From positions 1 to 64,000 of the forward strand of contig JAJPKQ010000023.1 of NCBI GenBank assembly GCA_021323635.1: DNA of 64,000 nucleotides, written 5' to 3'. Both the position numbers and the translations under genes were made by a program. Position 1 is the stretch's first letter. The number at the start of each line of letters is the position of its first letter. The notes below the pieces were generated by a model that saw nothing but the letters and a program-made list of their open reading frames with translations, did not search any database and was not told where the DNA came from. The DNA is from a bacterium. Lineage in GTDB: Bacteria; Actinomycetota; Thermoleophilia; Solirubrobacterales; Solirubrobacteraceae. Shown piece after piece: positions 15,598 to 23,493 of this stretch.

Positions 15598-17172
15598 GTG
15601 CCATGCTGGTCCTGGATGGATTGCAGCTTCGCGCACGAGCAGGGCAGGAGTCTATCGAGCCCCGCGGGTAGGTGGCTGCTTGCGGCCGCGGTCCTCGGCT
15701 CGGGGATGGTGTTTCTCGACGGGACCGTCGTGAATGTCGCCCTGCCTCGCATCGGCACCGCTCTCAGGGCCTCGACGAGCGCTCTGCAGTGGGTTCTCGA
15801 CGGCTATCTGCTGACGCTCACATCCCTGATCACGCTCGGCGGAGCGCTCGGCGATCGCTACGGACGCCGCCGAGTCTTCGCAATCGGCGCCACGCTCTTT
15901 GCGGTCTCATCGCTGCTCTGTGCCATGAGCGCTACCGCGGCGGAGCTCCTCGCTGCGCGGATGCTGCAAGGGGCCGGCGGCGCCCTGCTCGCGCCTGGCA
16001 GCCTCGCGATGATCGAGTCGAGCTTTCGCCCCGCCGACCGGGCCCGGGCGATTGGCGCATGGTCCGGGCTCGGCGGCGTGGTCGCCGCGCTCGGGCCGCT
16101 TCTGGGCGGATACCTGGTGGAGGCCGTCTCGTGGCGGGCGATCTTCCTGATCAACATTCCCTTGGCGGCCATCGTCATCGTCGTGGCCAGGCGCCACGTA
16201 GCGGAGAGGCGCGACATGGCTGCTCGCGGGCCGCTCGACCTCGTCGGCGCGATGCTTGCCGTGGTCGCGCTCGCCGGGATCGCTTACGCGCTGATCGAGG
16301 GGCTGGTCGCAGGCGCTTCGGCTGCGATTTTGGGCTCGGGCATCGGCGGCATGCTCGTGCTGTGTGTATTTCTGCTCTGGGAGCGCGGCGCAGCCAATCC
16401 GATGGTGCCGCTCTCGCTCTTTGACTCCAAGCAGTTCAGCTCGGCCAATGCGGTCACGTTCGTCGTCTACGCGGCGCTCGGCGGAGTCTTCTTCCTGCTG
16501 GTCGCCTTTCTTCAGGTGGCGCTCAGGTACACGCCGATGGCGGCCGGAGCTGCCGCCCTGCCAGCGACGGCGCTGATGCTGGCGCTCTCGGCACGCGCAG
16601 GTGCGCTGGCACAGCGGATCGGACCTCGTGCGCCGCTAGCGCTTGGCTGCTTTCTGATCGCCTCCGGCCTGCTGCTGATGACGCAAATCGATCCGGGCGC
16701 TCGCTACCTCTCGAGCGTGCTGCCCGCGGTGCTCGTCTTCGGGCTGGGTCTGACGATCGTGGTGGCTCCGGTCACGGCGACGGTCCTCGCATCGGCCGAT
16801 GACCGGCTTGCCGGTACCGCTTCAGCAATAAACAATGCCGTCTCGCGTCTGGGCGGGCTCATCGCCGTGGCCGTGCTGCCGCTGATAGGGGGCCTGAGCG
16901 GCCGGAGGTTCTACCTGCCGCTCGCGATGGCGCACGGCTTCCACATCGCGATGGCGGCGTGCTCGCTGCTGGCGCTGGCCGGCGGCGTCCTCTCGTGGCT
17001 GACGATCAGCCCGCACGCCCTTGATGCCGCCTTTACCGGCGCGGGCTCGGGCATGCAGATCCTGCGCGAGCGCTCCTGCTCGGTCACGGGCACGCCGCTG
17101 TACCTCTCGTCTATGGCTGCCGATCGGGCGCGCCCGCCGCGACAGACGGCTGCAAATACGCCCAGGGGCTAA
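15598..17172 (+). CDS. MFS drug-efflux transporter (DHA2 family)
   Basis: A protein of about 520 residues, mostly hydrophobic, of the 14-helix proton-driven drug/H+ antiporter family. The first helix carries GMVFLDGTVVNVALPRIG (motif D1 of DHA2 proteins) and the loop 2-3 motif GDRYGRRRVF (motif A). The likely start is the GTG at 15598 or the ATG at 15616; neither has a good ribosome binding site. The C-terminal 45 residues are hydrophilic. It would export hydrophobic compounds; the substrate is unknown. No regulator is adjacent, and the next element downstream is a riboswitch belonging to the following gene. Confidence 0.9.
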   Translation: MPCWSWMDCSFAHEQGRSLSSPAGRWLLAAAVLGSGMVFLDGTVVNVALPRIGTALRASTSALQWVLDGYLLTLTSLITLGGALGDRYGRRRVFAIGATLFAVSSLLCAMSATAAELLAARMLQGAGGALLAPGSLAMIESSFRPADRARAIGAWSGLGGVVAALGPLLGGYLVEAVSWRAIFLINIPLAAIVIVVARRHVAERRDMAARGPLDLVGAMLAVVALAGIAYALIEGLVAGASAAILGSGIGGMLVLCVFLLWERGAANPMVPLSLFDSKQFSSANAVTFVVYAALGGVFFLLVAFLQVALRYTPMAAGAAALPATALMLALSARAGALAQRIGPRAPLALGCFLIASGLLLMTQIDPGARYLSSVLPAVLVFGLGLTIVVAPVTATVLASADDRLAGTASAINNAVSRLGGLIAVAVLPLIGGLSGRRFYLPLAMAHGFHIAMAACSLLALAGGVLSWLTISPHALDAAFTGAGSGMQILRERSCSVTGTPLYLSSMAADRARPPRQTAANTPRG

Positions 17173-17214
17173 AGGTTGGGAGCCTGCCGCCGATACTGGC
17201 CGCGAGAGAGGGAG

Positions 17215-17290
17215 ATCGTCAAAGGCATACCCGTCGCGAGGCGGGGACGCAAAGTCAGGGATCTCTATGAGACCGCCCGGCTGCCGACCT
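17215..17290 (+). promoter_or_regulatory. cyclic di-GMP-I (GEMM) riboswitch
   Basis: The stretch matches the GEMM-I aptamer closely. It has AAAGGCA at 17221-17227; a first hairpin CCCGTC-GCGA-GGCGGG with a GNRA tetraloop; the invariant GGGACGCAAAG block at 17244-17254; a second hairpin around GATCTC-TAT-GAGACC; and the closing GGCTGCCGA at 17279-17287, where TGCC pairs with GGCA and GAC with the upstream GTC. These are the nucleotides that form the c-di-GMP pocket and the tetraloop-receptor contact. It lies between the stop of the MFS gene and, 50 bp further on, the ribosome binding site (AGGGAGG, 17328-17334) and ATG of an exported protein. Whether binding turns the gene on or off cannot be told by eye. 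Confidence 0.88.
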
Positions 17291-17341
17291 CAAAGTCACA
17301 GTCGCTGCGAAGGGTCGCGGCGCGATCAGGGAGGTCCACAG

Positions 17342-17863
17342 ATGGTACAGGTCATCGCCCTTGCGTCCATTGCCACAGTCGTGCTGACTGCCGCGGCATT
17401 TGCGCTTGCCGCCCCGCCGGCGCCCCCGGCGGCTGCTGCGCGCCAGAGCCGATTGGCGCCTGAGGGCGCGGCTGCCGAAGTCCCGGCGGGGCAGGCGCCC
17501 TCGCTGCTGCCGGCGACGATCTCACAGCTGCCGGCAGCGGGCGACCAGGCGCCCGCAGCATACGGCCAGACGGCCGCGCCGCCATCCGGCCTTCCGGCGG
17601 CGGTGAACCTGATCGTCACCGTCCCGGTGATCGTCGGCGGCCTGCCCCAGCGCGAGCCGGAGGTCGTGAGCGGATCCGTGGCCATCTCGGGGCAGAGCTG
17701 GGAGGAGGTCGTGCAGCGACCCGATGCCGATGCGCTCGAGGAGCTGCCGGCGCAGCTTGCGCCACATCGCTATCAGCTGCCCGTCCGAGCCACCGCGCTC
17801 TCCGCGCCCCAGCTCCTGGCCGCTCCCGGCGGCTCTCAGGCGGCGGTGGACGTGGTTGCCTGA
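17342..17863 (+). CDS. uncharacterised exported protein under c-di-GMP riboswitch control
   Basis: A 173-residue protein with an N-terminal hydrophobic signal or anchor (MVQVIALASIATVVLTAAAF, then Ala/Pro), a long Pro/Ala/Gln-rich segment, and a C-terminal part with beta-like segments (NLIVTVPVIVGGLPQ, VVSGSVAISGQSWEEVV, HRYQLPVRATAL). It has no Cys and no recognisable family. AGGGAGG lies seven bases before the ATG, and a GEMM-I riboswitch occupies the leader. Genes controlled by this riboswitch class often act in adhesion, pili, matrix or wall remodelling, so a surface role is a reasonable inference. The frame is open upstream, but the earlier part overlaps the MFS gene and the riboswitch and is not coding. 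Confidence 0.75.
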   Translation: MVQVIALASIATVVLTAAAFALAAPPAPPAAAARQSRLAPEGAAAEVPAGQAPSLLPATISQLPAAGDQAPAAYGQTAAPPSGLPAAVNLIVTVPVIVGGLPQREPEVVSGSVAISGQSWEEVVQRPDADALEELPAQLAPHRYQLPVRATALSAPQLLAAPGGSQAAVDVVA

Positions 17864-17974
17864 CCCGCAGCTGCTTGCAGCGACCCCGGCGGGCGCCTGC
17901 CAGCGCTCAGCACAGCCTGCCGCTACGCTCTTCAAGTGCTACAGCGGGACGCAAGCGGGCAGAGGCGCTGAGCA

Positions 17975-18943
17975 GTGGGCGGACGCTCGGAGCAACCCGG
18001 CCTGCGCAGAGCGCAACGGACGGCCGAGGAGGGGTGGCCTGCGGTCAACTACGCCGACTGGTCTGAGACATGCGACACGCTGCACGCGCACACACAGGTC
18101 CTGGGCAAGCTTGCCGCGGCGCTCGCGCCACCTCAGCCGCAGCTCCAGCACGCTGCGCTGCGCCTGACCGCAAGGGGCTTCGAGACGCCGCCGCTGCCCG
18201 CACCAGATCGCTCGGGTGCGCTGGTGATCGGCCTTGACCTGCGCGCTCACGAGGCATTCGTCGAGCACAGCGCGGGCCGCAGCCTGCGGGTTCCCCTGAC
18301 ACCAGATGCGGCCGTCGGGGAGGTTGCGAGGGAGCTGATCGCAGGCACGAGGTCGCTGGGTGGCCGGGTGGAGATCGACACGACTCCCCAGGAGGTCTGG
18401 TGGAGCGTGCCACTAGACGCCGATCGCGAGCACGGCAGCTACGACACCGAGGCGGTGGCTTCCTACCACGCTGCTGCGACCAGAGCAGCGCTGGTGCTGG
18501 CTGCCTTTCGCGCTCCGTATCGGGGACGCTCGACTCCCGTCAACGCCTGGTGGGGATCGTTTGACCTGGCGGTCAATCTGTTCTCGGGGTCACCCGCAAC
18601 GCCGCCTTCGGAGGGCTTCATCATGCGCAACGCGATGGATTCCCAGGAGGTCGCCGTCGGCTGGTGGCCGGGAGATCCCCGCTACGGGAAGGCCGCGTTC
18701 TACGCATACGCGCACCCGGCCCCGGAGAGCTTCGCGCACGCCGAGATCTCGCCCGAGCCCGCTCGCTGGGAGGAGGCGCTTGGGGAGCACGTGCTCGACT
18801 GGGACGACGTCCGCTCAGGCGCCCATCCGCACGAGCGTGCTCTGCAGTTCGCGCGCTCGGCGTTTCGCGAGGCGTGCACGGTGTGCGAGTGGGACCCGGC
18901 GCTGCTGGCAAGCATGGAAGGCGCGCCGCCGCCAATCAGGTGA
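17975..18943 (+). CDS. DUF5996 family protein
   Basis: A 322-residue soluble protein that fits the DUF5996 family: an N-terminal NYADWSETCDTLHAHTQVLGKL block, the PLDADREHGSYD region, and the conserved NAWWGSFDLAVNLFSG and MRNAMDSQEVAVGWWPGD motifs. No enzymatic role is known for the family. The start is a GTG at 17975; about 25 residues precede the conserved block. It follows the riboswitch-controlled gene by 111 bp and could be co-transcribed with it, but there is no overlap to prove this. Confidence 0.85.
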   Translation: MGGRSEQPGLRRAQRTAEEGWPAVNYADWSETCDTLHAHTQVLGKLAAALAPPQPQLQHAALRLTARGFETPPLPAPDRSGALVIGLDLRAHEAFVEHSAGRSLRVPLTPDAAVGEVARELIAGTRSLGGRVEIDTTPQEVWWSVPLDADREHGSYDTEAVASYHAAATRAALVLAAFRAPYRGRSTPVNAWWGSFDLAVNLFSGSPATPPSEGFIMRNAMDSQEVAVGWWPGDPRYGKAAFYAYAHPAPESFAHAEISPEPARWEEALGEHVLDWDDVRSGAHPHERALQFARSAFREACTVCEWDPALLASMEGAPPPIR

Positions 18944-19038
18944 CGCTGTCCGCCGAGCCGCGCCTGCCAGCCGATCGAGGAGGGGTGGAGCATCGGAGAC
19001 CGCGATCAGCGCGCTCGAGTCGCAGGTACTCTTTGAGC

Positions 19039-20190
19039 ATGGGCCGAGCTGAATGCGCGCCAAGCCGCAGATGGTCGCAAGAGCGGCTGGCGCTCATCCG
19101 CAGGCGGCCTGTGCGGCTGCTGGCCCTGCCGGCCGCCGCGCTGGCGCTGGGGGCGGCACCGGCGGGCGGGCAGGCGGCGCCTGCCGCGACAAGCACGACG
19201 CCGGCGCCCGGACCTGCGCCTGCGACCGAGATCACCCTGCAGCCTCGCCGCCACCTCGCAAACGGCGCCGCCCCTCTGCTCGTGCGCCTCTCGGCCCCAC
19301 TCGCCCCAGGGTCGCCGAGCCCGACGCTCGTGCCGCGTGTCGCAGGCAGCTGGCGCGCGGAGGGCGCCGCCGAGGTGTTCACACCAGCCTCCGCATTGCT
19401 GCCGTGCTCGCGCTACACGCTTGTCATCTCCGGGCGAACGCAGTCTGTCGGCCACGCTCCGCTCGGACGCCGGCGCAAGCTCCACCTCGCTGTCTCGTGT
19501 CCGTCGATCACAGCGCTGCAGGAGGCGCTGGCGCACCTTGGCTACCTCGATGCAAGGCTGCGAGCGGGCCGCCATGTGCGTCTGCCTCGGGCGCACGAGA
19601 GCCGCCGTGAAGCAGCGCTCAGCATCTTCAGCCCGCCGCCGGCGGCGCTTGTGACCTACCCCGCCAATGCCCCGCCGGTGCGGCGCGGCCAGCTGAACAC
19701 GATCACACGGGCGGCGCTTGAGGTCTACCAGTCCGATCGCGGCCTGAGCGTCACCGGCTCACCGGACAGGCAGACTTGGCTCATGCTGCTTGACGACCTG
19801 AGCACCGACCGGCGCGATCCGCGGCCCTACACCTGGGTCCAGGTCTCAGAGTCCCAGCCGGAGCGACTGTGGCTGCATCGCGGCGCTCGCGTGGCCTTGA
19901 CGACGCTGGTCAACACCGGCGTGGCGGGCGCCGAAACCCCGCACGGCATCTTCCCGATCTACCTGCGCTTCGTCTCGACATCGATGGCCGGCGAAGACCC
20001 CAACGGGACCAGGTACGACGTGCCTGACGTGCCCTGGGTGAACTACTTCTACGGCGGCGACGCCGTGCATGGCTACCCCCGCGAAGCCTACGGCTTCCCG
20101 CAGTCCAACGGCTGCGTCGAGCTGCCGATCGAAGCTGCGCGCACGATCTTCCCGATGCTGCAGATCGGCGACCTCGTGTGGGTGCAGTAG
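19039..20190 (+). CDS. exported L,D-transpeptidase (YkuD domain) with peptidoglycan-binding region
   Basis: A 383-residue exported protein: signal segment about 22-45, an Ala/Pro linker, a beta domain (about 63-150), a peptidoglycan-binding-like region (about 157-250, with TALQEALAHLGYLD and the later RAALEVYQSDRGLSVTG), and a C-terminal YkuD domain (266-383) with catalytic motif HGY (His344) and SNGCVELP (Cys359). It would form 3-3 crosslinks or attach groups to meso-diaminopimelate stems in the wall. The usual His before Gly-Cys is Asn here, a tolerated variant. The ATG at 19039 gives a normal signal peptide; the frame runs open upstream into the previous gene but is not coding there. Confidence 0.88.
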   Translation: MGRAECAPSRRWSQERLALIRRRPVRLLALPAAALALGAAPAGGQAAPAATSTTPAPGPAPATEITLQPRRHLANGAAPLLVRLSAPLAPGSPSPTLVPRVAGSWRAEGAAEVFTPASALLPCSRYTLVISGRTQSVGHAPLGRRRKLHLAVSCPSITALQEALAHLGYLDARLRAGRHVRLPRAHESRREAALSIFSPPPAALVTYPANAPPVRRGQLNTITRAALEVYQSDRGLSVTGSPDRQTWLMLLDDLSTDRRDPRPYTWVQVSESQPERLWLHRGARVALTTLVNTGVAGAETPHGIFPIYLRFVSTSMAGEDPNGTRYDVPDVPWVNYFYGGDAVHGYPREAYGFPQSNGCVELPIEAARTIFPMLQIGDLVWVQ

Positions 20191-20246
20191 CGAGCTTCGC
20201 AAGCCACCGCAGCGCCCTCGCGCGCGGCGATCGCGCTGCATCGGCC

Positions 20247-21755
20247 TCACGCCGCCTGGCGCTCGAGCTCCATCCGCGGCGGGCTCAGGGCTTCAGGGGC
20301 CTCTCCGCCCGCCAGCTGAAGATCGGGCGCAGCGCGACGCGGTCGCAGCAGCGCTATCGCAAGCACGACGCCTGCCCCGATGGCGCCGGCACCGGCGAGA
20401 AACGCCAGGTGGTAGCCGCCGATCAGGGCGCTCGTGACCCCGTCGTGTGCGCTCAGCAGGCTCTTCGTGCGGCTTGTGGCAAGACTGTCGAGCAACGCGA
20501 GGCCGAGAGCGCCGCTGACCTGCATTGAGACGTTCGTGATGCCGGAGCCAAGCCCGGCGTCGGCCGGCGGAACCTCAGCCATCGCGATCGTGAGCAGCGG
20601 CAGAAATGCGCTGCCGATCCCGGCGCCGAGCGCCAGGCAGACAAGAAAGACGGTCGGGAAGTACGCCGTCTGCGGCCCCACCGTGGCAAACAGCATCAGA
20701 CCGAGAGCGGCGGCGAGCATCCCGCCGAGCAGCACGCGCAAGGGGCCAAGGCGGCCGACCATGCCGGCGACGATCCCCTGCGAGAGGATTGCGACTGTGA
20801 TCGTCCAGGGCAGGAAGGCGGCGCCGGTCTGGATTGCGCTGTAGTGACGGACGTGCTCCAGGTAGAGCGTGCCGATGAAGAAGGTCGAGTACATCGCGGT
20901 GACCAGAAACGCCCGCACGAGATTGGCCTGCAGGACACCGCGCACGGCGAATATGCGCAGCGGCATGATCGGGTTTGCAATCCTCCGCTCCAGCGCTATG
21001 AAGCAACCCATCAGCACCAGTGCGAGCGCGCCTGGGTCGAGCACCTCGCCGGAGGCCCATCCGTGCGTTGAGGCCCGCACGATTGCGTAGATGGCGCTCA
21101 TCATGGAGGCGGTGACAAGGAGCGAGCCGAGCCAGTCGATGCCCGCCTTCGAGCGGGCGCCGGCGTCGTCTGGGATCAGCGCAGCCCCGAGCAGGAGCGT
21201 CGCCAGCCCGATCGGGAGGTTGACGAAGAAGATCCAGTGCCAGCTGAGCGCCTGGGTGAGCAGGCCGCCCGCGAGCAGGCCAAGCGAGCCGCCGGCGACG
21301 GAGACGAGCATGTAGGTGCCCATCGCGCGGGCGCGCTCCGCAGCCTCGGCGAACTCGGTGACGATTATCGCCAGGGTCACCGATGCCTGGACGGCGGCAC
21401 CGACCCCCTGCAGGAAGCGCGCCGCCACCAGCCATCCCTGGCTTGGCGCGAGCCCGCAGAGTGCGGAGGCGCTCGCAAACAGGACGACGCCGACCAGGAA
21501 GATGCGCTTGCGCCCGAACAGGTCGCCCAGACGGCCGGCGAGCAGGAGCAGGCTTCCGAAGGTGATCAGAAAGGAGTTGACCACCCAGGTGAGGCTGCCC
21601 TGGGTGAAGTGCAGGTCGCGCTGGATCGACGGCAGCGCGACATTGACGATCGTTGTGTCCAGAACGATCATCAGCTGAGCCATGCAGACGACCAGCAGCG
21701 TTGCCCAGCGGCGGCGCTCTGCGGTGGCAAGGGGTGCGTCGGATGCGGTGCTCAT
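20247..21755 (-). CDS. MFS drug-efflux transporter (EmrB/QacA, DHA2 family)
   Basis: A 502-residue 14-helix transporter: first helix with MIVLDTTIVNVALPSIQ (motif D1), motif A GDLFGRKRIFLVG, and motif C-like Gly/Pro spacing in helix 5. It would expel hydrophobic drugs or metabolites using the proton gradient. The start at 21755 follows AGGAG; an open frame continues upstream to 21944 but crosses the operator region. It is divergent from a TetR gene with three tandem palindromes between them, so repression by that TetR and relief by a pump substrate is the expected circuit. The C-terminus is hydrophilic and Pro/Glu-rich. Confidence 0.93.
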   Translation of the reverse strand: MSTASDAPLATAERRRWATLLVVCMAQLMIVLDTTIVNVALPSIQRDLHFTQGSLTWVVNSFLITFGSLLLLAGRLGDLFGRKRIFLVGVVLFASASALCGLAPSQGWLVAARFLQGVGAAVQASVTLAIIVTEFAEAAERARAMGTYMLVSVAGGSLGLLAGGLLTQALSWHWIFFVNLPIGLATLLLGAALIPDDAGARSKAGIDWLGSLLVTASMMSAIYAIVRASTHGWASGEVLDPGALALVLMGCFIALERRIANPIMPLRIFAVRGVLQANLVRAFLVTAMYSTFFIGTLYLEHVRHYSAIQTGAAFLPWTITVAILSQGIVAGMVGRLGPLRVLLGGMLAAALGLMLFATVGPQTAYFPTVFLVCLALGAGIGSAFLPLLTIAMAEVPPADAGLGSGITNVSMQVSGALGLALLDSLATSRTKSLLSAHDGVTSALIGGYHLAFLAGAGAIGAGVVLAIALLRPRRAAPDLQLAGGEAPEALSPPRMELERQAA

Positions 21756-21797
21756 ATCAGCTCCTAACGTGTCGAGGTGGCTTCGCCCGGCTAAAAT

Positions 21798-21856
21798 GGA
21801 GGCGTCCTCCGAAGTTATGTGGAGGGTGCCTCCGGAAGTATACGGAGGAAACCTCC
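21798..21856. promoter_or_regulatory. three tandem palindromic operators between TetR and MFS genes
   Basis: Three perfect inverted repeats of the form GGAGG-N3-CCTCC lie at 21798-21810, 21821-21833 and 21844-21856. Their centres are exactly 23 bp apart and the 10-bp spacers are related (GAAGTTATGT and GGAAGTATAC). The alternative register, CCTCCG-N8-CGGAGG around 21829-21848, is also a good 20-bp TetR-type palindrome. A TAAAAT box (21792-21797) abuts the first repeat. The array ends 20 bp before the TetR ATG. It is very probably the operator of the divergent tetR/MFS pair. Confidence 0.8.
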
Positions 21857-21876
21857 GGTTTTCAAGGGGCAGTTTC

Positions 21877-22464
21877 ATGAGCACCGTCGAGGCACCGCAG
21901 ACGACCCTTCTCACGCGGCCCAAGCGCGCCGATGCGCGCCGCAACTACGAGAAGGTGCTGGCGGCGGCCCGGGAGGCGTTCGCCGAAGGTGGCCAGGCGA
22001 CATCGCTCGAGGCGATCGCGCGCCGCGCGGGGGTCGGCATCGGCACGCTCTACCGCCATTTTCCAACGCGCCAAGCGCTCGTCGAGGCGCTTTACCTCGA
22101 CGAGATTGAGGGGGTCTGCCGCGCTGCCGCAGCGCTCGAAGCGGCAGACCCGTGGGAGGCGCTCAGCCGCTGGCTGGATCGTGTGATCGACTACATCGCG
22201 ACCAAGCAGGCGCTGGCCCATGAGCTCTTGAATGCTCTTCGACCGGATGCGTCGATGTTCAGGAGCTCTCGCGCATCACTAATCGCGGCGGGGCAGCCAC
22301 TGCTGCGGCGCGCACAGGATGCGGGGCTGGTGCGCGGCGACGTAGATATCGAGCAGGTAGTGCAGATGCTGGTAGCGATCGCCAAGACGCCCGCCGGCGA
22401 TCAGGATCAGATCAAGCATCTGGCGCACGTCGCGCTCGACGGCCTCCGCTATCGCCCCGATTGA
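21877..22464 (+). CDS. TetR-family transcriptional repressor
   Basis: A 195-residue regulator. The N-terminal helix-turn-helix is clear (KVLAAAREAFAEGG, then TSLEAIARRAGVGIGTLYRHF at about 42-62), followed by a helical ligand-binding domain. TetR dimers bind palindromic operators and release DNA when a small molecule binds. The gene diverges from an MFS efflux pump with a triple palindrome between them, which it most likely binds, controlling both itself and the pump. The ATG at 21877 is preceded by AAGGGGC; an open frame upstream is not needed. Ligand unknown. Confidence 0.93.
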   Translation: MSTVEAPQTTLLTRPKRADARRNYEKVLAAAREAFAEGGQATSLEAIARRAGVGIGTLYRHFPTRQALVEALYLDEIEGVCRAAAALEAADPWEALSRWLDRVIDYIATKQALAHELLNALRPDASMFRSSRASLIAAGQPLLRRAQDAGLVRGDVDIEQVVQMLVAIAKTPAGDQDQIKHLAHVALDGLRYRPD

Positions 22465-22710
22465 GGGCGCTCTGCAGGCGCGAGCAGCGCCTCAGGCGGT
22501 GCCGCTCGTCCACGCGGGTGGTCTGCCGGCGCGCACGGCCGCGACCTCAGCGGCGATCTCCTGCCTGCTGGCGCCCTTCGCGCGTCAGCAGCGAGCACCG
22601 GCATGCCGGGGGCGAGGCGTATTGTGCTCAGCGCGGTCTCAAGCGAGCAGGCGACGCAAATCGCCGATCGGCACGATCGATGCCCGCACGCTTGCGTCCT
22701 CAGCGCCGGG

Positions 22711-23475
22711 TCAGGCGCGCTCGCCGACTGCCACGACGATTGGAAAGGCGAAGTGAATCGCGCCATCGCGACGGCGCTCTTCCAGGCCGAGCGTCTCGCC
22801 CGTGGCGATCGCTCGCTCGAAGTGCGCGCGCACAACGCCCGGATCGGGCGGGGCCGAGCGAGCGAGCACCGACTCCAGCTCGACCGCCAGGCGGTAGGAG
22901 CCTGCAATGCGAGCGCGGAGATCCGCCGATCGCATTGAGCTGAGAATCTCATCGTCAGTCAAGGCGCGCACGTGAGATGGATCGCGCGCGCGCTCAGCTT
23001 CGTTGAAGCGCCGCGCGATCAGCGGGTCGCTGCTGGCGACGATGTCGGCGACAACGACGCGACCTCCCGGAGCGCATACGCGCGCCATCTGCGCGAGGGC
23101 TCCTGCCGGGTCGGGCAGATGGTGCAGCGCATATCGGCAGGTGACGATCGTGAAGGCGCGATCGGCGTATGGCAGCTGCGCCACGTCGCCCACTGCAAAT
23201 GACACATTGGCGAGACCCTGCGCCGCGCAGCGTAGCTGCGCCTGCGCCACCATCTCGGGCGTGAGGTCGATGCCGGTCACGCGCTCTGCGTGCGCCGCAA
23301 ATGCGGCCGCGACGATCCCCGGGCCGCAGGCCACGTCGAGGACTACATCCGAGCTCCGAACTCGTGCGGCAGTGAGGAGCATCTGCATAGCCGAGGCGTC
23401 GTTCAGCGCGGCGGCCTGCGCAAATCCTGCCGCCTGACGAGTGAACTGCTCGACCATTGTCTCGCGGTGGCCCAC
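22711..23475 (-). CDS. class I SAM-dependent methyltransferase (UbiE/Methyltransf_11 type)
   Basis: A 254-residue methyltransferase. Motif I is VVLDVACGPGIVAAAF (about 44-59), followed by the acidic end of strand 2 (TGIDLTPEM), motif around AVGDVAQLPYADRAFTIV, and the post-motif region RVCAPGGRVVVAD. This pattern is shared by UbiE/COQ5-like and small-molecule methyltransferases; the substrate cannot be assigned. It is a single gene, convergent with the tetR gene across 246 bp in which I see no gene. Confidence 0.9.
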   Translation of the reverse strand: MGHRETMVEQFTRQAAGFAQAAALNDASAMQMLLTAARVRSSDVVLDVACGPGIVAAAFAAHAERVTGIDLTPEMVAQAQLRCAAQGLANVSFAVGDVAQLPYADRAFTIVTCRYALHHLPDPAGALAQMARVCAPGGRVVVADIVASSDPLIARRFNEAERARDPSHVRALTDDEILSSMRSADLRARIAGSYRLAVELESVLARSAPPDPGVVRAHFERAIATGETLGLEERRRDGAIHFAFPIVVAVGERA

Positions 23476-23493
23476 CGCGCTCGAGCGTACCTG

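Noticed and set aside
17021-17341. Open frame upstream of the riboswitch-controlled protein
   Set aside because: It overlaps the MFS gene end and the riboswitch; the ATG at 17342 has the ribosome binding site and signal peptide.
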